Shown in pieces: positions 1 to 5,321 of a stretch of DNA of 6,465 nucleotides. The notes beneath the pieces were generated by a model. The model was not told where the DNA came from. It did no database searches and worked only from the letters and a program-made list of their open reading frames with translations. Positions within the stretch are counted from its first letter, which is position 1; each line of letters starts with the position of its first letter. The DNA is taken from assembly GCA_030600745.1 (NCBI GenBank), contig JAUVLL010000197.1, positions 1-6,465 of the forward strand. The letters run 5' to 3'. Source of the stretch: Spirochaetaceae bacterium. Its GTDB lineage: Bacteria; Spirochaetota; Spirochaetia; B11-G9. The position numbers and the translations under genes were made by a program.

Positions 1-123
1 GTTAAGGGCATGAAGAAGCATTTCTGCTGATTTGTCTATATCAGAAGGATTCTCAAACCGCATCCCGCCAAACCCAAGTACAGAAACTTTTTCCCCTGTA
101 TTACCATATTCCCTGTAAATCAC
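1..123 (-). CDS. Aldo/keto reductase, N-terminal 41 residues (runs off the window)
   Basis: Only the first 41 codons lie in the window. The translation begins (V/M)IYREYGNTGEKVSVLGFGGMRF, the classic first beta strand of the aldo/keto reductase TIM barrel, in which YR-x-LG/YG-x-TG-x-x-VS-x-LGFGGMR is typical. Family members are NAD(P)H-dependent cytoplasmic oxidoreductases acting on aldehydes or ketones. The catalytic Asp/Tyr/Lys/His residues would lie beyond the window edge. The GTG at 123-121 is chosen as the start because an AGGAG sits 6 bases upstream (134-130) and because homologues start at this point with MxYR. The 'GGMRF' form is common in the bacterial subgroup that carries a C-terminal ferredoxin-like domain, but that end is not visible, so subgroup and substrate cannot be assigned. 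The gene lies downstream of ychF on the same strand, 135 bases away, with inverted repeats between them. Confidence 0.85.
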   Translation of the reverse strand, partial: MIYREYGNTGEKVSVLGFGGMRFENPSDIDKSAEMLLHALN

Positions 124-129
124 TATACT

Positions 130-134
130 CTCCT
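130..134 (-). promoter_or_regulatory. Ribosome binding site of the aldo/keto reductase gene
   Basis: AGGAG on the minus strand, 6 bases before the GTG at 123-121. It decides the non-ATG start. Confidence 0.75.
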
Positions 135-150
135 ATAAACGCTTTCGAGC

Positions 151-200
151 ACTTTCATTTGTTTCACAAGTCGCACAATATAGGGCAAACTCATGAAAGT
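151..200. repeat. Long interrupted inverted repeat between ychF and the aldo/keto reductase gene
   Basis: The left arm 151-164 (ACTTTCATTTGTTT) is complementary to the right arm 187-200 (AAACTCATGAAAGT) at 12 of 14 positions, the outer 8 being perfect; 22 bases lie between. Inside the left half a smaller TTGT-TTC-ACAA hairpin is possible at 159-169. There is no T-tract, so it does not look like a simple intrinsic terminator. It could be a leader structure of the aldo/keto reductase mRNA, a protein binding site or a remnant palindromic element. Confidence 0.55.
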
Positions 201-212
201 CTCTGTCGCTTT

Positions 213-258
213 GCAACTAATACGGGACCCCGACGCTTCGCGTCGCCCGTATTATTGC
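213..258. repeat. 46-base palindromic hairpin directly after the ychF stop codon
   Basis: Nested complementary segments: GCAA 213-216 with TTGC 255-258, TAATACGGG 218-226 with CCCGTATTA 246-254, and CGACGC 231-236 with GCGTCG 240-245, around a TTC triloop. The only interruptions are a single C at 217 and an ACCC bulge at 227-230. That makes 19 base pairs. It abuts the ychF TAG stop (261-259) with no gap. Read on the minus strand the tip is GCGAAGC, a known exceptionally stable mini-hairpin sequence. There is no T-run after the stem, so it is either a non-canonical 3' end structure (mRNA stabiliser or processing site) or a REP-like dispersed palindrome. Confidence 0.7.
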
Positions 259-1368
259 CTAGACATTAAATCTGAAATGCATAATATCACCATCTTTTAC
301 AATATACTCTTTTCCCTCTATACGCAGGCGGCCAGCCTCTTTAACCTTCTGTTCGGTTTCATACTTAAAAAGATCTCCACAGTTATATACTTCCGCCTTA
401 ATAAATCCTTTCTCAAAATCAGTGTGAATAACACCGGCAGCCTGAGGAGCCTTGTATCCGGCATGGAACGTCCAGGCTCTGTTCTCGTCGGCACCGGCAG
501 TAAAGAATGTTCGGAGTCCAAGCATTCTGTATCCTGTATGAATCAGCGTATCCATCCCGGACTCTTCAAGCCCCGAGGCTTCCATAAACTCCTGTTTTTC
601 CTCGAGAGTATCCAGAGCGGCTATTTCTGCTTCAAGCTTACCACAGATAATAACAACCTCAGCACCCTCTTCTTCAGCAATTTTTTTAACTGTTTCAACA
701 TGCTCATTGGTGCTGCTTATTGAGTCCTCATCTATATTACACACATAGATCTGTTTCTTCATGGTAATCAGGTGCATATCATAAATAAGCTCAAGCTGCT
801 CTTCGCTCAATTCCAGGGATCGTGCAGGCTTACCCTCTCCCAAAGCTGCGGCCAGGCTTTCCAGAACAGGCATAATTGCATTCAGTTTCTTTACAGCATC
901 CTTAGGGGCTGCCCTAAGAGCTTTTTCAGTCTTATCTTTTCGCTTTTCAACTGTCTCAAGATCTGCCAGAGCAAGCTCTATATTAATCGTTTCAATGTCA
1001 GATGCAGAATCTATTTTATTATCCACATGAACAACATCTTCATCCTCAAAACAGCGCACTACATGAACAATTACCCCAACCTCTCTTATATGTGAAAGGA
1101 ATCTATTCCCAAGTCCCTCACCTTTAGAAGCTCCCTTTACAAGACCGGCAATATCAACAAACTCCACCACAGCAGGTATAACCTTTGCTGTTGGAATAAG
1201 TTCTGTTATTTTATCCAGCCTGGAATCCGGAACAGCGACAATGCCGACATTCGGATCGATGGTACAGAAAGGGTAATTTGCAGCTTCTGCTGGTGCCGAA
1301 GTCATTGCAGAAAATATTGTAGACTTACCCACATTAGGCAGCCCGACTATACCACAGTTTAATCCCAC
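259..1368 (-). CDS. ychF: Ribosome-binding ATPase YchF (OLA1-like, Obg family)
   Basis: This is a near-universal cytoplasmic P-loop protein of the Obg/TRAFAC class that binds ribosomes and hydrolyses ATP rather than GTP. With the chosen start it is 369 residues, close to the usual 363 or so. Visible motifs are the P-loop GLPNVGKST (9-17), DIAGLV as G3 (72-77), and NIDE (211-214) at G4. The last is the NxxE form that replaces NKxD and explains ATP preference. A helical domain covers roughly residues 130-200 and a TGS domain about 284-369, ending in the family signature GDIMHFRFNV. An in-frame ATG at 1434 would add 22 residues, but it lies inside the -35 box of the promoter. The GTG at 1368 has AAGGA 7 bases upstream and gives the family-like start MGLNCGIVGLPNVGKS. 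The gene is divergent from sbcB and is followed at once by a strong hairpin. Confidence 0.96.
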   Translation of the reverse strand: MGLNCGIVGLPNVGKSTIFSAMTSAPAEAANYPFCTIDPNVGIVAVPDSRLDKITELIPTAKVIPAVVEFVDIAGLVKGASKGEGLGNRFLSHIREVGVIVHVVRCFEDEDVVHVDNKIDSASDIETINIELALADLETVEKRKDKTEKALRAAPKDAVKKLNAIMPVLESLAAALGEGKPARSLELSEEQLELIYDMHLITMKKQIYVCNIDEDSISSTNEHVETVKKIAEEEGAEVVIICGKLEAEIAALDTLEEKQEFMEASGLEESGMDTLIHTGYRMLGLRTFFTAGADENRAWTFHAGYKAPQAAGVIHTDFEKGFIKAEVYNCGDLFKYETEQKVKEAGRLRIEGKEYIVKDGDIMHFRFNV

Positions 1369-1375
1369 TATATAT

Positions 1376-1380
1376 TCCTT
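1376..1380 (-). promoter_or_regulatory. Ribosome binding site of ychF
   Basis: AAGGA on the minus strand, 7 bases before the GTG at 1368-1366. It supports the GTG over the upstream ATG as the real start. Confidence 0.75.
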
Positions 1381-1384
1381 AAAA

Positions 1385-1413
1385 TTAATATTTTTTAGTT
1401 CCTGCAGTATATC
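1385..1413 (+). promoter_or_regulatory. Possible weak promoter of sbcB
   Basis: TTAATA (1385-1390), a 17-base spacer and TATATC (1408-1413) each match the sigma70 consensus at 4 of 6 positions. Transcription would begin near 1420. Its -10 overlaps the -10 of the divergent ychF promoter, so the two could not be occupied together. The call is weak because the region is AT-rich. Confidence 0.3.
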
Positions 1414-1434
1414 AAATAACACCTTTCTTGTCAT
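1406..1434 (-). promoter_or_regulatory. Sigma70-type promoter of ychF
   Basis: On the minus strand: -35 ATGACA (1434-1429, 5 of 6 matches), a 17-base spacer, and -10 TATACT (1411-1406, 5 of 6 matches). Transcription would start near 1399, leaving a leader of about 31 bases that contains the AAGGA ribosome binding site. The ATG of the longest ychF reading frame is the first three bases of this -35 box and therefore cannot be in the mRNA made from here. Confidence 0.75.
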
Positions 1435-1446
1435 GAGGGGAAAGGT
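1421..1446. promoter_or_regulatory. 7-bp inverted repeat between ychF and sbcB, possible operator
   Basis: ACCTTTC (1421-1427) and GAAAGGT (1440-1446) are perfect inverted repeats separated by 12 bases. The centre, 1433.5, falls at the ychF -35 box. A regulator bound here would block ychF. In a plus-strand sbcB transcript the same bases could form a stem-loop with two extra G-U pairs. Chance occurrence is possible. Confidence 0.35.
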
Positions 1447-1467
1447 ATTTGCGAAACTGCACTCTTT

Positions 1468-2940
1468 ATGTTACCATTCCCCATGGCACAAACACTTTAC
1501 TGGTACGATCTTGAAACCTTTGGCCTTAATTCCCGACTCGACAGAGTTGCCCAATTTGCCGGATTAAGAACAGATGACAATTTCGAAATAATTGGCGAAC
1601 CCCTTGTCATCTACAATAAAATTACAGAAGACTATGTTCCCGACCCGAAAGCATGTCTTGTAACAGGCATTACTCCTCAGAAAACTCTGGAAGAAGGAAT
1701 TCCTGAACGGGAGTTTATCTCAAAAATCGATGAAGAGTTTGCAAAGCCCGGGACCTGTGTGGTTGGGTACAACAATTTAAATTTTGATGATGAATTTATT
1801 CGAAATATGTACTATAGAAACTTCTATGATCCCTATACCAGAGAGTGGGCAAACGGGAATACCAGGTGGGATATAATTGATCTTGTACGGGCGGCTCATG
1901 ATCTTCGTCCGGAAGGGATTAACTGGATACGTAATGAAAAAAACAAACCTGTTTTTAAACTGGACAAACTAACACAAGCAAATAATATTGAACATACAAA
2001 TGCACACGATGCCCTGGCTGATGTATATGCAACTATCGCTCTTGCCAAACTTATCTATGAAAAACAGCCCAGATTACTGAGATATCTCTTTACTCACAGA
2101 ACAAAAGACAGTATCAGACAGCTGATAAATCTTCAGACCAGAGAACCACTGGTATACACTTCTTCTGTATTTACATCAGAAAAAGGCTGTACTTCTATTG
2201 TAGCCCCCATTGCCGCAGATCCGGGCAGCAGTAACACCCTCTATTTATTTGATCTTAGATATGATCCGGAGGATCTGTTAAACCTGCCTGAAAATGAAAT
2301 TCGAAAGAGAATATTCACCCCGGACAAAGAACTAAAGGAAAATGAAATACTGCACATAGTAAAAATGCAGACAAATAAATGTCCTGCATTAAGCCCTGTA
2401 AGCACTGTAGATGAAAAAACAGCAGAAAGATTGGGTCTTGATATGGGCCAGTCTATGGCAAACAGTAAAAAACTTAGCTCATACCCCCTTCTTACCCAAA
2501 AATTTATAAAAATATTCAGTAATGGAGGGTATGGTAAATCGGATGCTGATCCCGATCTGCAGATATATTCGGGAGGATTCTTTAAAGACAAAGACAAAGC
2601 CAGTTTTGAAATAATAAAAACAACACCTCCCGATAAATTATTTGATTTAAAACTTATATTCGAGGACATCAGAATCCCGGAATTACTCTGGCGCTATAAA
2701 TGCAGAAACTATCCGGAATATATGGATAGTACAACCCTAAAAAAATGGAAAAGTTTCTGTGCCGGAAGAGTACTTTTCCCTCCGGAAAAGCTTATTAATG
2801 ATTACCATTTTTTTCGTAGAAAAATAGAAGAAAACCTGAAAGATAATGAAATTGATAACAGACAAAAAGTGGTTTTAAAGGCACTGGATGAATATGGAGA
2901 GATAATTCGGAAAGAGGTGCTGGAATATACAGACCTGTAG
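1468..2940 (+). CDS. sbcB: Exonuclease I, single-strand 3'-5' deoxyribonuclease
   Basis: SbcB (XonA) degrades single-stranded DNA 3' to 5' to mononucleotides in recombination, mismatch repair and end processing. At 490 residues it compares with about 475 for the E. coli enzyme and aligns along its full length. The DEDDh exonuclease domain covers roughly residues 8-205. Its acidic residues and His are all present: D14 and E16 in YDLETFG, D107 in YNNLNFDDE, H180 and D185 in NAHDALADVYATIA. Other strongly conserved stretches are RNFYDPY (117-123), LRPEGINW (146-153), QPRLLRYLFTHR (200-211) and NKCPAL (303-308). The SH3-like and helical C-terminal ExoI domains follow. The start is uncertain: neither ATG 1468 nor ATG 1483 (MAQTLYWYDLE) has a near Shine-Dalgarno sequence, the purine run GAGGGGAAAGG being 22 bases too early. 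The stop codon lies inside a palindromic repeat. Confidence 0.95.
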   Translation: MLPFPMAQTLYWYDLETFGLNSRLDRVAQFAGLRTDDNFEIIGEPLVIYNKITEDYVPDPKACLVTGITPQKTLEEGIPEREFISKIDEEFAKPGTCVVGYNNLNFDDEFIRNMYYRNFYDPYTREWANGNTRWDIIDLVRAAHDLRPEGINWIRNEKNKPVFKLDKLTQANNIEHTNAHDALADVYATIALAKLIYEKQPRLLRYLFTHRTKDSIRQLINLQTREPLVYTSSVFTSEKGCTSIVAPIAADPGSSNTLYLFDLRYDPEDLLNLPENEIRKRIFTPDKELKENEILHIVKMQTNKCPALSPVSTVDEKTAERLGLDMGQSMANSKKLSSYPLLTQKFIKIFSNGGYGKSDADPDLQIYSGGFFKDKDKASFEIIKTTPPDKLFDLKLIFEDIRIPELLWRYKCRNYPEYMDSTTLKKWKSFCAGRVLFPPEKLINDYHFFRRKIEENLKDNEIDNRQKVVLKALDEYGEIIRKEVLEYTDL

Positions 2941-2965
2941 AGACGCGATAAATCGCATCTCTACA
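2936..2965. repeat. 30-base palindromic repeat overlapping the sbcB stop
   Basis: TGTAGAGA (2936-2943) pairs with TCTCTACA (2958-2965), and GCGAT (2945-2949) with ATCGC (2952-2956). There is one C/A mismatch (2944/2957) and the tip is only AA, or TAAA if the last pair opens. The sequence type TGTAGAGACGCGAT...ATCGCGTCTCTACA is, to my knowledge, a recurrent dispersed palindrome in several bacterial phyla. The TAG stop of sbcB (2938-2940) is part of the left arm. It fills nearly the whole gap between two convergent genes and may end transcription or stabilise both 3' ends, although no T-tract follows on either strand. Confidence 0.75.
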
Positions 2966-2968
2966 ACA

Positions 2969-3157
2969 TCAATCCTTTATCTTCGGCGATTTCTCAAAAG
3001 CAGGACAGTTTATGCCGGTTGCTCTTCTTACCACAACCGAGGGAAGATCCTTTGACTTGACACCAAACACCCTGCAGCTCCTGGGGAAATTGGGTTCCCA
3101 GGTAACGGCAAAATGGATACATTTTAGACAATTAGGCGGCCGTTCAGGTACATTCAT
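2969..3157 (-). CDS. Small conserved four-cysteine protein (62 residues), function unknown
   Basis: A 62-residue protein with the cysteine pattern C10-x2-C13, C28, C51 and conserved-looking blocks CLKCIHFAVTWEP, PRSCRVFGVKSKDLPS and RRATGINCPAFEKSP. This resembles a small uncharacterised family found in spirochaetes and deltaproteobacteria (form CxxC-x-H/Y-xx-VTW-x6-P-xx-C-R-xx-G-x-KS-xx-x-PS ... SG-xx-C-xx-F). I recall members sometimes carrying misleading enzyme names. Four cysteines with this spacing suggest a structural zinc or other metal site, which is an inference. There is no signal peptide or membrane segment. The start ATG (3157-3155) has no clear Shine-Dalgarno sequence; the next purine run, AGGGGA, is over 20 bases upstream. 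It is convergent with sbcB across the palindromic repeat and divergent from hflX, with a 41-base gap. Confidence 0.75.
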   Translation of the reverse strand: MNVPERPPNCLKCIHFAVTWEPNFPRSCRVFGVKSKDLPSVVVRRATGINCPAFEKSPKIKD

Positions 3158-3159
3158 TA

Positions 3160-3188
3160 TGGACAGATATTGTAGTCCCCTATAGTAT
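3160..3188 (+). promoter_or_regulatory. Promoter of hflX, placing the start of transcription at or just before the ATG
   Basis: TGGACA (3160-3165, 5 of 6 matches), a 17-base spacer, and TAGTAT (3183-3188, 4 of 6). TATAGT at 3181-3186 is an alternative -10 with a 15-base spacer. Transcription would start near 3195, about four bases before the hflX ATG at 3199, where no Shine-Dalgarno sequence exists. The same TA-rich run offers minus-strand -10-like hexamers for the divergent small gene. Confidence 0.5.
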
Positions 3189-3209
3189 ATATATCAATAT
3201 GATAAACAA
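3182..3209 (-). promoter_or_regulatory. Weak candidate promoter of the four-cysteine protein gene
   Basis: On the minus strand TTGTTT (3209-3204), a 16-base spacer and TACTAT (3187-3182) would start transcription near 3175, about 17 bases before the ATG. Matches are only 3 and 4 of 6. It overlaps the hflX promoter, so the two would compete. Confidence 0.25.
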
Positions 3210-4491
3210 CCTAAATAACAGCGAACCTGAATTAAAACAAAAAGCAGTTCTGATATGTATACAATATCCGGATATGGATAAAAATGAGGCAGCCATACAT
3301 CTCTCGGAACTTGAAAATCTTGTAGATACCATGGGTGCAGTAACTGTAAAGACAATAATAGTCCCCCTGAAAAAAAGAAGTCCTAAATTCTTTGTAGGCA
3401 GCGGTAAAGCTGAAGAAGTTACAGATATTGCAGACGAACTTGATGCGGAATTGATTATTTTTGACAATGAACTTTCCCCTGCTCAACAGAGAAACCTCGA
3501 AGAACTCAGCGATAAATGTGTAATTGACCGTCAGGAAGTAATTCTTGATATCTTTGCAGGAAGGGCAAAAACAAGAGAAGCTGTTCTTCAGGTAGGTCTG
3601 GCACGAATGGAGTACAGTCTGCCAAGGCTGACCAGAGCATGGACACACCTCTCCAGGCAAAAGGGAGGTACAAAAGGTACCAGAGGTGAAGGAGAAACCC
3701 AATTAGAGGTCGATCGGCGTATTGTTCTTAGAAAAATTACCCGACTGGAGAAAGAACTGATAAAGGTTCGCCAGCATAGAAAAACGTTAAGAAAACAAAG
3801 ATCCTCCATCCCCATTCCGACTGGGGCAATAGTAGGTTACACAAATGCAGGCAAATCATCCCTGCTGAATACTCTTTCAGGCGCTGATGCCTTCGTTGAA
3901 GATAAGCTGTTTGCAACACTTGATCCCACAACACGTAAAGTAACACTTCCTGAGGGACAGAAAATTCTTTTGACAGATACCGTTGGGTTTATCAGAAAAC
4001 TCCCCCATAATCTGGTGGATGCATTCCGGTCCACCCTGGAGGAGACGGTACTGGCAGATTTTTTAATCCTTGTTCTGGATATATCCCATCCTGAAATAGA
4101 AGAACAGTACAGAGTTACAATGGAAGTTCTTGAAGAGCTTGGTGCCGGGGATAAACCTATGATAGTTATTTTTAATAAAATAGATTTAATTAAAAAACCT
4201 TTTGAGAATAATAATATTGAATCAAATCATCCTGATGCCCTATATATATCCACAAAAACAGAAGAGGGCCTTGGTGCTTTATACAAAAAAATTGAAGAAT
4301 TACTGAACAGAGACAAGCATATTATGACCGTGTCAATTCCTGCAGACAGATATGATCTTATATCGATGATACACAGGGAAGGTAATATTTTGGAAGAGGA
4401 ATATATTGATACCGGATCAATAATTAAAGCAAGAGTACCTGTTAAGGTTTATAATAAACTGAAAGGGTATGTGATGGAAAATAAAAAATGA
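3199..4491 (+). CDS. hflX: Ribosome-associated GTPase HflX
   Basis: HflX is a cytoplasmic translational GTPase of the Obg-HflX superfamily that splits or rescues stalled ribosomes, notably under heat or antibiotic stress. At 430 residues it matches the usual length (E. coli 426). The N-terminal HflX domain spans about 15-150, with KAVLICIQYP, the conserved FFVGSGKAEE (64-73) and NELSPAQQRNLE (90-101). The Gly-rich linker GGTKGTRGEGETQLE is at 156-170, followed by a charged coiled coil (about 175-200). The GTPase motifs are GYTNAGKSS (G1, 213-221), TLDPTTR (G2, 240-246), DTVGF (G3, 260-264), NKID (G4, 326-329) and STKTEEG (G5, 351-357). ATG 3199 is the only in-frame start before the conserved domain. 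It has no Shine-Dalgarno sequence and a promoter ends 10 bases upstream, suggesting a leaderless mRNA. hfq, the neighbour of hflX in E. coli, is not next to it here. Confidence 0.96.
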   Translation: MINNLNNSEPELKQKAVLICIQYPDMDKNEAAIHLSELENLVDTMGAVTVKTIIVPLKKRSPKFFVGSGKAEEVTDIADELDAELIIFDNELSPAQQRNLEELSDKCVIDRQEVILDIFAGRAKTREAVLQVGLARMEYSLPRLTRAWTHLSRQKGGTKGTRGEGETQLEVDRRIVLRKITRLEKELIKVRQHRKTLRKQRSSIPIPTGAIVGYTNAGKSSLLNTLSGADAFVEDKLFATLDPTTRKVTLPEGQKILLTDTVGFIRKLPHNLVDAFRSTLEETVLADFLILVLDISHPEIEEQYRVTMEVLEELGAGDKPMIVIFNKIDLIKKPFENNNIESNHPDALYISTKTEEGLGALYKKIEELLNRDKHIMTVSIPADRYDLISMIHREGNILEEEYIDTGSIIKARVPVKVYNKLKGYVMENKK

Positions 4492-4563
4492 AAAACGAAT
4501 AATAGGGAACATAGGGATAGACCTTGTGTTTACTCGAATCTACGGAAAACAGAAGACGAGGCG

Positions 4564-4968
4564 ATGGCACCGGAATTAGCAGCAGATCTTATAGTATTCT
4601 TTCATTTACTGTATGTTTTGTTTACAGTTGGAGGGGAGGTCCTTGTTCTTCTGGGAGGAGCAATCGGTTGGCAGTGGATACGAAACAGAGTTTTCAGGAT
4701 AACCCATCTGCTGGCCTCCTTCTTTGTTGCTGTCGAAGCCTTAGTGGGAACAATGTGCCCTCTTACAACAATAGAATACATACTAAGACAACGGGCAGGA
4801 CAGACTATCGATAGTGAAATATCATTTGTAGGACGTCTTATCAGAACTATAATTTTTTATGACTTTCCTGCAATCTTTTTTACAGTTCTCTATGTGGGAT
4901 TCGCCTCCCTGGTAATTATTACATTTTTCCTGATTAAACCCAAAAAAAGAAACAAAAAAAAGCAGTAA
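4564..4968 (+). CDS. DUF2784-family integral membrane protein
   Basis: A 134-residue protein with about three to four hydrophobic membrane segments (roughly 7-33, 44-64, 93-124). Family-like landmarks are LAADLIVFFHLLYVLF near the N-terminus (H14), NRVFRITHLL (41-50), EALVGTMCPLTTIEY (58-72, with the CPLT motif and the following Glu), SFVGRLI (87-93) and FYDFPAIFFTVLY (98-110). These match the uncharacterised DUF2784 family, which has no established function. The C-terminus is a short basic tail, KPKKRNKKKQ, probably cytoplasmic. ATG 4564 is the first in-frame start codon after hflX. The GAGG before it is only two bases away, so translation may be weak. It follows hflX by 72 bases on the same strand with no terminator seen, so co-transcription is likely. 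Its stop is three bases from that of the opposing gene. Confidence 0.85.
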   Translation: MAPELAADLIVFFHLLYVLFTVGGEVLVLLGGAIGWQWIRNRVFRITHLLASFFVAVEALVGTMCPLTTIEYILRQRAGQTIDSEISFVGRLIRTIIFYDFPAIFFTVLYVGFASLVIITFFLIKPKKRNKKKQ

Positions 4969-4976
4969 TGTTTACT
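4954..4976 (-). terminator. Weak candidate terminator at two convergent stop codons
   Basis: AGTAA-TGT-TTACT (4964-4976) is a perfect 5-bp inverted repeat containing both convergent stop codons. On the minus strand it is followed after GC by eight T residues (4961-4954). The stem is short and AT-rich, so termination would be inefficient; the T-run also simply encodes the lysine-rich tail of the DUF2784 protein. Confidence 0.3.
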
Positions 4977-5259
4977 CCGGGCAGCTATCGTCAAAACCCA
5001 TAAAGTCAAATATTTCTGACTGAATCCAGATAAAATTTCCATTTTCGGAGGGAACAAGAAAACGGGCAGATTCAGTTTCAGCTCCATCGATTGTAAATAT
5101 AACTACTTTTTCAACAGCAAGAACCGGATAACACTTACCCTTATCAAAAAGATTTGCCATTTTAATATAATTTGAAGACATATGGGGAAAGAAGTCAGTA
5201 AATGCTTTTTCAAGATCTTCCTTAACACGAACATAAAACCTGGATACCTGAGCTATCAT
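4972..5259 (-). CDS. Orphan 95-residue protein, function unknown
   Basis: I do not recognise the family. The evidence that it is a real gene is good: AGGAGG lies 5 bases before the ATG, a strong promoter lies about 100 bases upstream, and it fits exactly between the DUF2784 gene and the next terminator. The protein is soluble-looking, with no signal peptide or membrane segment. An amphipathic N-terminal half (RVKEDLEKAFTDFFPHM, 11-27) is followed by a beta-rich stretch (YPVLAVEKVVIFTIDGAETESARFLVP, about 44-70, and GNFIWIQSEIFDFMGF, 74-89) and an acidic end, DDSCPE. It has two cysteines, C43 and C93, too few for a metal site on their own. An alpha/beta fold with a small beta sheet is an inference from the residue pattern only. 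The leader RNA is predicted to be highly structured, which suggests post-transcriptional control. Confidence 0.75.
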   Translation of the reverse strand: MIAQVSRFYVRVKEDLEKAFTDFFPHMSSNYIKMANLFDKGKCYPVLAVEKVVIFTIDGAETESARFLVPSENGNFIWIQSEIFDFMGFDDSCPE

Positions 5260-5264
5260 TGATG

Positions 5265-5270
5265 CCTCCT
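5265..5270 (-). promoter_or_regulatory. Strong ribosome binding site of the 95-residue protein gene
   Basis: A perfect AGGAGG on the minus strand, 5 bases before the ATG at 5259-5257. It lies in a stretch with no obvious pairing partner, just after the two leader hairpins. Confidence 0.85.
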
Positions 5271-5279
5271 GGGGTTGCT

Positions 5280-5318
5280 GAGATCGTTCCTCAAGACTTC
5301 GTCCTTCCGGTACGACTC
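5280..5318 (-). ncRNA. Leader hairpin 2 of the 95-residue protein gene
   Basis: On the minus strand GAG-UCGU-CC-AAG pairs with CUU-GG-ACGA-CUC, 12 base pairs interrupted by one A/A mismatch, a two-base internal loop and one bulged U. The tip can add AC-GAA-GU or shift to AGGAC-GAA-GUCUU, giving a GAA triloop. It may be a degenerate dispersed palindrome or a regulatory leader element. No known riboswitch consensus was recognised. Confidence 0.5.
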
Positions 5319-5321
5319 ATT

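Noticed and set aside
193..723. 176-codon open frame on the plus strand
   Set aside because: It lies antisense to the well-conserved ychF gene, has no ribosome binding site and its translation looks like non-coding sequence.
2241..2669. 142-codon open frame on the minus strand
   Set aside because: It is antisense to the conserved core of sbcB and has serine/phenylalanine-rich shadow composition.
3232..3702. 156-codon open frame on the minus strand
   Set aside because: It is antisense to the HflX domain of hflX and shows no recognisable protein features or translation signals.
4502..4517. Repeated ATAGGGA heptamer after hflX
   Set aside because: Two short copies only, with no structure or link to the downstream start; most likely chance.
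4524..4814. 96-codon open frame on the plus strand
   Set aside because: It overlaps the DUF2784 gene in another frame. Only the 4564 frame gives membrane segments and the family motifs.
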